From NCBI GenBank assembly GCA_009731375.1, contig BJOX01000024.1:99097-144042 (forward strand): a stretch of 44,946 bases of DNA, in the 5' to 3' direction. Positions 1-13,300 of the stretch are shown here, in pieces (positions within the stretch are counted from its first letter, which is position 1; each line of letters starts with the position of its first letter). The notes under the pieces are model-generated. The model was not told the origin of the DNA and made no database searches. It saw only the letters and a program-made list of their open reading frames with translations. The translations under genes and the position numbers were made by a program. The stretch comes from Paulinella micropora (lineage: Eukaryota; Cercozoa; Imbricatea; Euglyphida).

Positions 1-2468
1 TTATACATAATTCGTCTGCTGTATGCTAATATGAATGCCCCGTATTGAGTGGGTTTTGTAATTTTATCTTCTATTATTTGTTCGTCGCGCGGTGTTCCAG
101 AGATAAGCCATAATTCACCATTCGCCTCATCAAATTTCTCAATATCTGTTATCACGTGTTTAGCCCAGAATTTCCAGTATTCGTGATTTTTAGAAATATA
201 TTTACTCACTGAGTTTATCGGTCTTTGAATTGTCTTTCCATATAGAGCATTCATAAATAACTTCGCCAATAAATACTGCGGTGTTCCTTTCTTTGAGTTT
301 TGTTTTTTCTTGAATAAGTCCGATATATACTCTTTGAATACTGGCTCGGCTCCTTCTGTGTAATATCCACGATTGATTTTGACTTGGTAGCCAAGTTCAA
401 TCATATCTTCAATATCTACGCTTGTAAGCCATTGGTCTTTCATATCCCTTAACTCCCATTTTAAGCAACCTTTACTATCGCGAAAAGGCACACGTGGGTG
501 TAATAGATTTTTTGGAGAAATGTAATCAACATTATATATTCCAAGTTTCCCTTTCATTTCTCCTTCACATTCATTTATTTCACCCGTCATATAATTTTCA
601 AGCATTGCCGTTGGATAAAGACTTACAACATCCGCATCAATAAGATAATCTACAACCTCATCAAAGCCAATTTTACCATTTATGTATTTTTGATATTGTT
701 CTGAGATAAATCTCCTTTTGCTTGGGTAAGTTCTAGCACCATATACAGCCTTTCTGAAATCACTTTCTTGATTTACTTTTGGGAGATATATTCTATATTT
801 TTTACGTATCTTCTTTTTCCAAAGATTAAAGGTTAAAGAAGAAGTAGAAATAAATTCAGAAAGATTTGTTTTATGTTCTTCGTATATCGGCTTATTTAGT
901 GTTTCATATAGTTCCTTTAATCCCATAACATCTTTTTCTAAATACAATAAACATTCTTTTTTCATATCATCTCCTATTTCTTCCCATCGTTTCGCTTTTT
1001 CATGGTCAAAATCACCTTTTAAAACATTACATCCCAAACTTTCGAGGTTCTTTTTAAGGCTTCCTTCTGTGTGCTTAGACAAGTCCCAAAATTTTATATT
1101 TTTATATTCCATTGAAATAATNNNNNNNNNNTATGTTTTTGTATTCCATTGAGATAAGGCACCATTATTAATCAACGGAGTGTCTTTTATTTTTCTTTTA
1201 ATAAATTCTTTTTGAAGAAAGTAATGGTCAAATTTACTTCCATTAAAAGCATTAACATATAATGTTGCCTTTGGTTTCTTCTTTTTTAATTCCTCCGCAT
1301 ATTGAAAGATTATGTCAATTAGTTTTGAAATACAATCATCGCCAGCGACATATTTAAAACCGATATCCGCAATCGTATAACCTGCTATATACGCGGTATG
1401 GATTTCAGCCTCATTTCTATATGTTTCTAAGTCGTAATGAAAGACTTCGTCTTGATTGTTATATTTCATTTCAACAAATCTGGTCAATAATCTTCTTTTA
1501 TCTTTAAACATCCCATCAACATATGATTGTCTGTCCTCATTACAAGTATGTTTAACAAAGTATGTTTTATAACAATCGGGGCATTTCTTTTTGTTTCTGG
1601 TTATAAACCCTAAATAATGATTTTCTTTGAGATAACAAAGCACATCAGCAGTAATTAAAGGGTCTTCATAATTTTTAAATGTATGTTTGCTTGTCGCATC
1701 AGTCAATTCAAAATATTTCCCTTCAATACAATATTTTTTTAAGATCTCATATCCAATTGAAAGCGGAATATATGAATTATTTTCAAGGTTAAATTCGCTT
1801 CTAATATCATTACAAACCTTTTTATTAAGTTTTGATTTACCTTTCACAGGTAAATTTAATATATCCTTAAAAACATAGAAGAAACAATTATTATCCTTAC
1901 TCCTTGGATTAATATGAATTCCTTCATCTGTTTTATGTTTCTTGTCATGTCCTGAAAGATTACATCCGCCTCCGTCTTCCTGAATAAACTCAATCCTCAT
2001 AAATTGAATGAAGCGGTCGTATCCATTAGCACTTGCTTCTAAATTTTCCTCATTGTATTGATAAATAGCATTAAATAAATTTTCAATGTCCTTTATCCTT
2101 ACCGCATTGAAAGTTTTCCATCTATAAAACTTTTCGTCATCAATATCAGTAATATAAGCAAACTTAACATGGATACTCGCATTCTCTGTCATACCTCTGC
2201 TTTTAACATCTCTTACCGCTCTCATTATTGTATAATCTATCTCATCCATATCATAGAAGTTGATATCGAGTTGTTTAAAGCGGTATGTGAGTGAATTTAA
2301 GGCTCTATTTCGCACTGGTCTTAACTCAATAAGTTTAACCTCTCGCTTCTTCGCTAATCTCGGACTTGTCCGAGATAGTGTCTTAGTTTCCCGCAAATGA
2401 GCCCTAGTCTTCAATAGTTCCCTCACATTTTCACTTGGTCTTGGTGCTGATGGTAGGGGTGGTGGCAT
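1..2468 (-). CDS. Protein-primed family B DNA polymerase, partial and broken (polinton-like/Maverick-like)
   Basis: The replicative polymerase of a protein-primed DNA element. The ATG at 2468 opens a frame with DNNCFF (about 1880-1905), a zinc-ribbon-like CPDCYKTYFVKHTC (about 1545-1586), exonuclease motif I HYDLETY (about 1425-1445) and motif II NGSKFDHYF (about 1220-1248). Beyond the gap come exonuclease III YLEKDVMGL (about 920-947), polymerase motif A DADVVSLYPTAM (603-638) and motif B KLFMNALYGKT (231-265). The frame runs off the window start just after AYSRRIM, so the motif C active site (normally DTD) is outside. The frame changes across the 10-N gap at 1122-1131: the sequence just 5' of the gap in the gene is one base out of phase with the family-like reading after it. 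So this is either a decayed copy or a misjoin. The DNA_pol_B_2 family call is secure. Assignment to polinton-like virus, Maverick, virophage relative or linear plasmid is inference from the neighbouring genes. Confidence 0.88.
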   Translation of the reverse strand, partial: MPPPLPSAPRPSENVRELLKTRAHLRETKTLSRTSPRLAKKREVKLIELRPVRNRALNSLTYRFKQLDINFYDMDEIDYTIMRAVRDVKSRGMTENASIHVKFAYITDIDDEKFYRWKTFNAVRIKDIENLFNAIYQYNEENLEASANGYDRFIQFMRIEFIQEDGGGCNLSGHDKKHKTDEGIHINPRSKDNNCFFYVFKDILNLPVKGKSKLNKKVCNDIRSEFNLENNSYIPLSIGYEILKKYCIEGKYFELTDATSKHTFKNYEDPLITADVLCYLKENHYLGFITRNKKKCPDCYKTYFVKHTCNEDRQSYVDGMFKDKRRLLTRFVEMKYNNQDEVFHYDLETYRNEAEIHTAYIAGYTIADIGFKYVAGDDCISKLIDIIFQYAEELKKKKPKATLYVNAFNGSKFDHYFLQKEFIKRKIKDTPLINNGALSQWNTKTXXXXIISMEYKNIKFWDLSKHTEGSLKKNLESLGCNVLKGDFDHEKAKRWEEIGDDMKKECLLYLEKDVMGLKELYETLNKPIYEEHKTNLSEFISTSSLTFNLWKKKIRKKYRIYLPKVNQESDFRKAVYGARTYPSKRRFISEQYQKYINGKIGFDEVVDYLIDADVVSLYPTAMLENYMTGEINECEGEMKGKLGIYNVDYISPKNLLHPRVPFRDSKGCLKWELRDMKDQWLTSVDIEDMIELGYQVKINRGYYTEGAEPVFKEYISDLFKKKQNSKKGTPQYLLAKLFMNALYGKTIQRPINSVSKYISKNHEYWKFWAKHVITDIEKFDEANGELWLISGTPRDEQIIEDKITKPTQYGAFILAYSRRIMY
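1122..1131. other. 10-N assembly gap inside the polymerase
   Basis: Placeholder-size gap. The 26 bases on its two sides are the same sequence with three C/T differences, so the joined contigs probably overlap or come from two diverged copies. See findings. Confidence 0.95.
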
Positions 2469-2504
2469 ACTTTTTATATCAATGCTGATATAAAATATTA
2501 GAAA

Positions 2505-2560
2505 AATATTGAATTGTTTTACCTTTTATATATATATAAATTGTCTTACCTTTAATATGA
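2505..2560 (-). promoter_or_regulatory. Upstream region of the polymerase: 15-bp direct repeat around a TATA run
   Basis: Read on the minus strand, a 15-mer beginning AAAGGTAA and ending ACAATT occurs twice (plus-strand 2512-2526 and 2539-2553) with one base difference. A TATATATATA run lies between the copies. The nearer copy lies about 44 bp upstream of the polymerase ATG. A duplicated box beside a TATA run is compatible with an element-specific promoter, which is inference. The other two genes also have short AT-only leaders with TATA-like runs. Confidence 0.4.
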
Positions 2561-2608
2561 AATTCATAATTTTCAGAAAAAAATCATTTTTTGTTTTTCG
2601 TTTTTGTT

Positions 2609-2803
2609 TTATGCTCCTATCTTCGACGTGTCGAAGATTACCTTCATTTCTTCGTATTCCTTAAGTTTTCTATTTCGTTCTTTTAATTGCTCCTTCCTCT
2701 TTTGATTAATTTCGTCCTTATTTCTCTTGTAATATGCAAGAGCCTTTTCGGAGTTAGCCTTTCGTTTGTCCTCTGGTGTGAGATATTTCTTGTGTCTTCC
2801 CAT
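2609..2803 (-). CDS. Small basic coiled-coil-like protein of the viral element
   Basis: 64 residues from an ATG at 2803 whose upstream sequence is a TATATATTAG-type run. The protein is about half Lys, Arg and Glu. A central ALAYYKRNKDEINQKRKEQ stretch should form one charged helix. Short proteins with a YY-x-K-N-K-x-x-I-N-x-K-R pattern are common in large DNA viruses and polinton-like viruses and are often presumed to bind DNA, but I cannot name a family. It lies between the polymerase (141 bp from its ATG) and the zinc-finger gene (43 bp from its stop) on the same strand, consistent with one element. A plus-strand frame overlaps it and is an antisense shadow. Function unknown. Confidence 0.6.
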   Translation of the reverse strand: MGRHKKYLTPEDKRKANSEKALAYYKRNKDEINQKRKEQLKERNRKLKEYEEMKVIFDTSKIGA

Positions 2804-2845
2804 GGTATATATATTAGTAATATAATTTTACTCTTTAACATGAAA

Positions 2846-3289
2846 TTAATTATTATAATACTTTTCTATATCGTCGTTTCTGCGACATATACGTTCAACT
2901 TTATGACCGCCTATCATAATCTCATCTCTCTCCGCGAAGAAATCTCTATGAAACTCTGATTTTTCGTGTGTATATTTGCTATATATTCCAATGGTCTTAC
3001 CACAGACACATGTATATTTCTGTTTAATCTTTTGCTTTCTCCATTCTGATTTCTTTTGCTTTGCTAATTGTTTGTAATCTGTATTTTTATTATCTTCTTC
3101 GTATTTTGATAATACTTCATTTTCGTAAAACTCCCTTGCTTGCTTTTCTGCTTCTTCCTTTGACCTCTTTTTTCCAATGTAAATTATTTTTCTTTTTTGT
3201 TCACTATTTTCTCTCCACCTTATAACGATTTCATTTTCTTGAATACATATTCCGCCTTTTGAAACTTTTCTGATTGTTCTCTCACTCAT
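2846..3289 (-). CDS. Small AP2-like plus zinc-finger protein of the viral element
   Basis: 147 residues from the ATG at 3289, about 10 bp below a TATAATATAG run. Residues about 10-60 read as a compact beta-rich module: KGGICI, then IRWRE, then IIYIGKK, then an EEAEKQAREFYEN helix. This recalls AP2/integrase-type DNA-binding folds, where a Trp-Arg strand is followed by an alanine-rich helix. Residues about 90-115 hold a C-x-C-G and later H-E-K-S-x-x-H arrangement (YTCVCGK, then THEKSEFH). That resembles the short zinc finger found on many giant-virus and polinton-like-virus proteins. The middle is lysine-rich. A nucleic-acid-binding role is inferred from composition and motifs. The domain names are by eye and the AP2 assignment is the weaker of the two. 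Same strand and AT-rich composition as the polymerase, so probably the same element. Confidence 0.62.
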   Translation of the reverse strand: MSERTIRKVSKGGICIQENEIVIRWRENSEQKRKIIYIGKKRSKEEAEKQAREFYENEVLSKYEEDNKNTDYKQLAKQKKSEWRKQKIKQKYTCVCGKTIGIYSKYTHEKSEFHRDFFAERDEIMIGGHKVERICRRNDDIEKYYNN

Positions 3290-3673
3290 TCTATATTATA
3301 ACACTTATAATTCTTTAAATGATAAATAAAAATGTGTCATATATTTTTCTGCTAATTTGACTACTTCAAAAAACAACTGGGCGCTCGCGGTTGTGCTCTT
3401 TGGGGTGTTTTATGTTCTTGTATTGATTTCGTTTTTATTTAAAAACCTAAAAAAAAATTTCTAAACTTTTTCTTGTTTTTATTTAAAAGCAAATAAAGAG
3501 GAAGAGAGATTTCTTTATTTTGTTTCTTCGTATTGATTTGAAAATTTGATTTTGTTATTTTGCTGTTTTGTGCTCTTGTATTGAAAGTTCAAACTAGCAA
3601 TAGGAGGGGTGCTACAACCCAGACGAAGGCTAGAATTTTGCAAAAATTCTTGCCGAGATCCGGGTTATCAACT
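3290..3673. other. AT-rich flank of the viral fragment
   Basis: No gene seen. The stretch has three diverged copies of a CTTGTATTGA-like word (near 3417, 3527 and 3573) between poly-T/poly-A runs. It then changes within about 20 bp to mixed-composition DNA at about 3595. The viral element edge probably lies here, but no terminal inverted repeat can be shown because the other end is outside the window. Confidence 0.45.
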
Positions 3674-3903
3674 ACTCTGTCTCTCTGCCTATCTTTCTAT
3701 TTGTCTTCCTGCTTGTCAGACTCTTGTCTGTCTGTCTTTCTGTCTGTCTTTCTGTCTGTCTTTCTGTCTGTCTTTCTGTCGGACTTTCTGTTTCTGTCGT
3801 TCTTTCTGTCTGTCTTTCTGTCTGTCTTTCTGTCTTTCTGTCGTTCTGTCTGTCTTTCTGTCTGTCTGTCGCTCTTTCTTTCTTCCGCGAGGAGGGAGGG
3901 AGA

Positions 3904-3938
<35 letters not shown>

Positions 3939-3970
3939 GGAGAGCGAGTGAGCGAGAGAGAGAGAGAGAT

Positions 3971-4018
<48 letters not shown>

Positions 4019-4082
4019 CGAGAGTGAGTGTGTGTGTGAGAGAGAGAGGGAGAGAGAAAGAGGAAGAGAGAGAAAGAGAAAC

Positions 4083-4118
<36 letters not shown>

Positions 4119-4122
4119 GAAG

Positions 4123-4157
<35 letters not shown>

Positions 4158-4162
4158 GGAAG

Positions 4163-4196
<34 letters not shown>

Positions 4197-4235
4197 TGTG
4201 TGTGTGTGTGGGTGGGTGTGTGAGAGAGAGAGAGA

Positions 4236-4274
<39 letters not shown>

Positions 4275-4320
4275 GAAGAGAGAGAGGGAGAGACAGAGAG
4301 AGCGAGAGAGAGAGAGAGAA
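3674..4320. repeat. Compound microsatellite: (TCTG/TTTC)n then (GA)n with GT and GAAA patches
   Basis: Pyrimidine-rich tetranucleotides (TCTG and TTTC) occupy 3674-3890. At 3892 the strand bias flips to purines (GAGA, GAAA, GATA), with short GT tracts at 4027-4040 and 4196-4222. Long open frames here (Ser/Leu or Arg/Glu only) are artefacts of the repeat. Confidence 0.95.
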
Positions 4321-4920
4321 TATATATGTTTTTCATAGTGTATATAGAGTATATGTTTTTAATAATATATATGATGAATACAGGGTAGAATATGTAGCAC
4401 CAGCTAGGTAAGACAGGAGTACTTTGTCTCCATAACACCCATTTCTGGTTTAAGGGTTGCGTATGGGGCTTATTTCAAACGGTATCTGTGAGTAACCATT
4501 CGAAAGAAGGAAGTCAGGGGATTTGTTTTCAAGCGTCCCAACGTGCTCTGCATGCTCCTCCCCACCCCCATAACCCTTATGTGTGATGAAAGAATATGTA
4601 TGAAGATTCTTAATGTAAAAAGAAAGAGAGATGAGAGAGAGAGAGAAAGGACGAGTAGAAAAAAAAAAAAAAAAAAAGAAGATTAGAATAGGGAAGAGAA
4701 AGACAAAGGGAGAAATAGATAGAGAAGAGTGGTTATGATTCAGAAGTTTAGTAAGAATAAGGGTAGAATATGTAACACCGGAACACTCTGAGTACTTTGA
4801 CTCGATTCCAGGTATAAGGGGTGCGTATGGGACGCTTATTGAGAGAGAGAGAGAGAGATCGAGGAAGAGAAAGAAAGACAGAAAGAGAGAGAGAGAGAGA
4901 GAGGAAGAGAAAGAAAGGAG
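4321..4920. repeat. Diverged repeat pair around GA and poly-A tracts
   Basis: 4383-4485 and 4760-4847 share a start (GGGTAGAATATGTA), a central GAGTACTTTG word and an end (AAGGGTTGCGTATGGG or AAGGGGTGCGTATGGG), so they are two diverged copies of one unit. Between them is ordinary sequence to about 4620, then GA-rich DNA with an A18-19 run at 4659-4677. No gene seen. Confidence 0.6.
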
Positions 4921-4940
4921 AGAGAGAGAGAGAGAGAGAG

Positions 4941-5255
4941 ATTAGGTGTACAGAATATAGATGTACTATATACATGACACCCTACTTTGGAACATGAAGG
5001 TAAGACTGAGGTGTACATATGGATATACACATACATATGAATACTCCTATGCTGACATAATATATATAAAACATGTAGCGGATGGTCGATTCCAATAATA
5101 CTGACGGCCTTGATGGCAAATTAACAAGACCCCTGCTATCTATGTGTCATGAGTGATCATATGTATGTGTATATCTATATGTAGACATCATTCTTACCTT
5201 CATTTTTCAAAATAGGGTGTCATGTATATGATACATCTATATTCTTCACACCTAA

Positions 5256-5304
<49 letters not shown>

Positions 5305-5369
5305 AAACATGTAGCGAATGGCCGATTCCAATACTGCTGATAGCCCTGATGGCAAATTAACGAGGGTCC

Positions 5370-5378
<9 letters not shown>
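4941..5378. repeat. Interleaved inverted and direct repeats
   Basis: 4941-5039 and 5158-5256 are diverged inverted copies, each about 99 bp and starting next to a GA or CT tract. 5069-5142 and 5305-5378 are direct copies of a second unit beginning AAACATGTAGCG, 236 bp apart. The order is inverted arm, direct copy, inverted arm, direct copy. No coding potential. Confidence 0.8.
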
Positions 5379-6256
<878 letters not shown>

Positions 6257-6295
6257 TAGATATCTGAAGCCTTGTCCGAGGTGGAGTCTCATTTA

Positions 6296-7245
6296 GAAAA
6301 ACTGTTTGCACATAAGCTCAGTGATGGTAACTACATGCATACACACACGCATACATACATAGATACACACATACATACATACATACATAGAAACTCCTTT
6401 CACACAAACTCATTGATGGTAACTCGATACATACATACATACATACATACATACATACATACATACATACATACATACAGACTTACATACATACATAGAA
6501 ACTCCTTTCACACAAACTCGGTGATGGTAACTCGATACATACATACATACATACATACATAGAAACTCCTTTCACACAAACTCAGTGATGGTAACTCGAT
6601 ACATACATACATACATACATACATACACACATACATACACGCATACACACATACATACATACATACATACATACATACATAGAAACTCCTTTCACACAAA
6701 CTCGGTGATGGTAACTCGATACATACATACATACATACATACATACATACATAGAAACTCCTTTCACACAAACTCAGTGATGGTAACTGATACATACATA
6801 CATACATACATGCATACATACATACATACATACATAGAAACTCCTTTCACACAAACTCGGTGATGGTAACTCGATACATACATACATACATACATACATA
6901 CATACATACATACATACATACATACATGCATGCATGACATAGAATTTCCTTTCACACAAACTCGGTGATGGTAACTCGATACATACATACAGACATACAT
7001 ACATACATACATACATACATACATACATACATACATACACATATACATACATACATACATACATGCATACATACATACATACATACACACACACATACAT
7101 ACATACATACATACATACATACATACATACATACATAGAAACTCCTTTCACACAAACTCAGTGATGGTAACTCGATACATACATACATACGTACATGCAT
7201 ACATACATACATACATACATGCATACATACATACATACATACATA
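6296..7245. repeat. Higher-order array 1: 40-bp core alternating with (ACAT)n
   Basis: About nine copies of a core starting AAACTCCTTTCACACA and ending GATGGTAACTCGAT. Starts lie near 6299, 6390, 6497, 6561, 6681, 6753, 6835, 6940 and 7136, separated by 25-150 bp of (ACAT)n. Cores differ by a few substitutions. The first copy is the most diverged and marks the array edge. Confidence 0.93.
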
Positions 7246-8193
7246 GAATTATATACGTAAAGGCGATATTATTTACTTTGCTATGTGTGTAGTCACGGCG
7301 AAGATGGGTGATCTGGAGTTTGCTAAACTATACATACATACATACATACATACAACATACATACATAAAATTGGAGGTGGCTAAACTATACAACATACAT
7401 ACATACATACATACATAAAATTGGAGGTGGCTAAACTATACATACATACATACATACATACATACATAAAATTGGAGGTGGCTAAACTATACAACATACA
7501 TACATACATACATACATACATACACATACATACATACATACATATATACATACATACATACATTAAAAAAAAAAAACGTAAATGCAATATTACTTAATTT
7601 GTTATGTGTGTAGTCACGGCAAAGATGGAGGATCTGGAGGTTGCTAAACTATACATACATACATACATACATACATACATACATACATACATAAAAAATA
7701 TATACGTAAATGCAATATTACTTAATTTGTTATGTGTGTAGTCACGGCAAAGATGGGGAATCTGGAGGTTGCTAAACTATACATACATACATACGTACAT
7801 ACATACATACATAAAATTGGAGGTGGCTAAACTATACATACATACATACATACATACATACATACATACATACATACATAAAAAAATATATACGTAAATG
7901 CAATATTACTTAATTTGTTATGTGTGTAGTCACGGCAAAGATGGGGGATCTGGAGGTTGCTAAACTATACAACATACATACATACATACATACATACATA
8001 CATACATACATACATACATACATAATTGGAGGTAGCTAAACTATCCAACATACATACATACATACATACATACATACATACATACTTACTTACATAAAAA
8101 AATATATACGTAAATGCAATATTACTTAATTTGTTATGTGTGTAGTCACGGCAAAGTGGGGGATTTGGAGGTTGCTAAACATACATACATACA

Positions 8194-8227
<34 letters not shown>

Positions 8228-8331
8228 CATACATACATACATAAAAAATATATACGTAAATGCAATATTACTTAATTTGTTATGTGTGTAGTCACGGCGA
8301 AGATGGGGGATCTGGAGGTTGCTAAAATATA
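7246..8331. repeat. Higher-order array 2: about 80-bp core, half-cores and (ACAT)n
   Basis: About six copies of a core running from ACGTAAATGCAATATTAC to GAGGTTGCTAAACTAT begin near 7250, 7577, 7702, 7887, 8108 and 8250. Truncated half-cores starting AAAATTGGAGGTGGC occur near 7365, 7415, 7466, 7811 and 8021. (ACAT)n tracts lie between. No gene. Confidence 0.93.
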
Positions 8332-8880
8332 CAGTGCTCTTGCGTTTCTCATGAACTCTCTCTTTTTCGGTAATACAACACTCTTCTTCCTTCCTTCCTT
8401 CTTCCTTTCTCCTTCCTTCCTTCCTTCCTTCTTCTTCTGCTTCTTCTTCTTCTTCTTCTTCTTCTTCTTCTTCTTCTTCTTCTTCTTCTTCTTCTTCTTC
8501 TTCTTCTTCTTCTTTTCTTCCGAAACTCACACAAATGCGTGTGGGCTCTTACCAAACTAAACTACCTACTTTGTAACTTACATACAGTGCGCTTGCGTTT
8601 CTCATGAACTCTCTCTCTGTTTCGATAATTCAACATCAAACTTACCTACCTACTTTGTAACTTACATACGGTGCGCTTGCGTTTCTCGTGAACTCTCTCT
8701 CTGTTTCGATCATTCAACATCAAGCTTACCTACCTACTTTGTAACTTACATACAGTGTGCTTGCGTTTCTGATGAAAACTCTCTCTGTTTCGATAATTCA
8801 ACATCAAACTTACCTACCTACGTTGTAACTTACACGCATGCATAACATTTATTACACAGTGCGCTTGCGTTTCTCATGAA

Positions 8881-8933
<53 letters not shown>

Positions 8934-9020
8934 GGTAATACAACACGTACTAACCTACCTACTTTGTAACTTACACCCATGCATAACATAGATATTATAC
9001 AGTGCGCTTGCGTTTGTCAT

Positions 9021-9088
<68 letters not shown>

Positions 9089-9378
9089 GGTAATACAACA
9101 CGTACTAACCTACCTACGTTGTAACTTACACCTATGCATGACATAGATTATACAGTGCGCTTGCGTTTGTCATGAACTCTCTCTTTATCGGTCACCTCCA
9201 CAAAATGTGGTCAGGTTACCGATAAAACTACATATGCGGCCCGGCTCGCCCGCAAAACACGTCAAATTGGTGGCTAGCCGCATAATATACTATTTTCGGT
9301 CATAAATAATACAACACACACTAATTTACCTAATGGTATCTTACACCCATGCATAACATAGATTACACAGTGCGCTTG
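8332..9378. repeat. Higher-order array 3: core with (CT)n and one (CTT)n expansion
   Basis: About eight copies of a core beginning CAGTGCGCTTGCGTTTCT. A CT tract of variable length follows, then TAATACAACA and a CTACCTACTTTGTAAC word. Starts lie near 8332, 8584, 8669, 8753, 8857, 8998, 9150 and 9366. In the first copy the CT tract is replaced by CTTC/CTT repeats (8380-8520). A short unique insert (9190-9300) interrupts the seventh. Confidence 0.9.
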
Positions 9379-10098
<720 letters not shown>

Positions 10099-10269
10099 AT
10101 GTTTAGTCTTGATGCATATATACGGTGAAGCTATTGCCAAGCATAAGATTATGTATGCATGTATATATTTTTACATGTATGTATGTATGTATGTATGTAT
10201 GTATGTATGTATGTATGTATGTATGTGTATGTATATTTTTACATACATACATACATATCACATGCATAC

Positions 10270-10300
<31 letters not shown>

Positions 10301-13300
10301 CATACATACATACATGCATACATACGTACATACATACATGCATACATACATACATACATACATACATACATACATACATGCGTACATACGTACATACATA
10401 CATACATACATACATACATACATACATACACACGTATTGTCTAGTCTTGATGCGTGTGAATGGTGAAGCCACTGCCAACCGTGACATACATACATAAATA
10501 CATAAATACATACATACACACATACACACATACATACATACATACATACATACATACATACATACACACATACATACACACATACATACACACATACATA
10601 CACACATACATACATACATACATACATACATACATACATGCGTACATACGTACGTATGAACATACATACATACATACATACATACATACATACATACTTA
10701 CATACATACATACATACGTATTGTCTAGTCTTGATGGGTGTGAACAGTGAAGCCACTGCCAACCTTGACATACTACGCACGCACACATACATACATACAT
10801 ACATACATACATACATTCATACATACATACATACATACATACATACATACATACACACATACATACATACATACATGCATACATGCATACATACATACAT
10901 ACATACATACATGCATACATACATACATACACATACGTATATATGCATGTCTAGTCTTGATGCGTGTGAACGGTGAAGCCACTGCCAACCATAGCATACT
11001 ACACACATACATACATACATACATACATACATACATACATGCATACATACATACATACATACATACATACACACATACACATACATACATACATACATAC
11101 ATACATGCATACATACACATACGTATATATGCATATGTCTAGTCTTGATGCGTGCGAACGGTGAAACCACTGCCAACCGTGACATACTACACACATACAT
11201 ACATACACACATACATACATAGATAAATACATACATACATACATACATACATACATACACATACACATACATACATACATACATACATACATACATACAT
11301 ACATACACATCGTATATATGCGTGTCTAGTCTTGATGTGTGTGAATGGTGAAGCCACTGCCAACCGTGACATACTACACACACACATACATACATACATA
11401 CATACATACATACATACATGCATGCATACATGCATACATACATACATGCATACATACATACAGACAGACATACCTACATACATACACACATACACACATA
11501 CATACATACATACATACACACATACATACATACATACATACACACATACATACATACATACATACATTCATGCATACATACATACACATACGTATGTATG
11601 CATGTCTAGTCTGATGCGTGTGAACGGTGAAGCCACTGCCAACCGTGACATACTACACACATACATACATACATACATACATGCGTACATACATACATAC
11701 ACACATACATACATACATACATACATACACACACACATTTATACATACATACACACATACATACATACATACATACATACATACATACATACATACATAC
11801 ATACATACACACACGCACACATACATACATACATACACACATACATACATACATACATACATACATACATACATACATACATACATACATACATACGTAT
11901 TGTCTAGTCTTGATGCGTGTGAACGGTGAAGCCACTGCCAACCATGACATACTACACACATACATACATACATACATACATACACACATACATACATACA
12001 TACATACATACATACATACATACACACATACATACATACACACATACATACATACACACATACATACATACACACATACATACATACATACATACATGCA
12101 TACATACATACATACATACATACACACACACACGTATATATGGATGTCTAGTCTTGATGCGTGTGAACGGTGATGCCACTTCCAACCATGACATACATCA
12201 CACATACATACATACATACATACATACACACATACACACATACATACATACATACATACATACAGACACACATACACACACACATACATACATACATACA
12301 TACATACATACATACATACATACATACATCTAGTCTTGATGCGTGTGAACGGTGAAGCCACTGCCAACCGTGACATACTACACACATACATACATACATA
12401 CATACATACATACATTCAATCATTCATACATACATACATACATACACACACACACATACATACATACATACATACATACAACATACACACATACATACAT
12501 ACACATACACACATACATACATACATACACACATACACACACACATACATACATACATACATACATACATACATACATACATACATACATACATACATAC
12601 ATACACACATACACATAAGTTTACATGCATGTCTAGTCTTGATGCGTGTGAACTGTGAAGCCACTGCCAACCGTGTCATACTACACACACACATACATGC
12701 ATACATACATACATACATTCATACATTCATACATTCATACATACATACATACACACACACGCATACATACATACATACGTACATACATATACACATTCAT
12801 ACATACATACATACATACATACATACACACATATACATACATACATACACACACACACATACATACATACATACACACATACATACACACATACATACAT
12901 ACATACATACACATACGTATATATGCATGTCTAGTCTTGATGTGTGTGAATGGTGAAGCCACTGCCAACCGTGACATACTACACACATACATACATACAT
13001 AGATACATACATACATACATACATACATACATACATACATACATGCATACATACATACATACATACATACATACACACATACACACATACATACATAAAT
13101 ACATACACACATACATACATACATACATACATACATACATACATACATACATACATTCATGCATACATACATACACATACGTATGTATGCATGTCTAGTC
13201 TTGATGCGTGTGAACGGTGAAGCCACTGCCAACCGTGACATACTACACACATACATACATACATACATACATGCATACATACATACATACATACATACAC

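Noticed and set aside
2687-2959. 90-residue plus-strand frame in the viral fragment
   Set aside because: Antisense to two better-supported minus-strand genes; hydrophobic shadow of AT-rich coding DNA.
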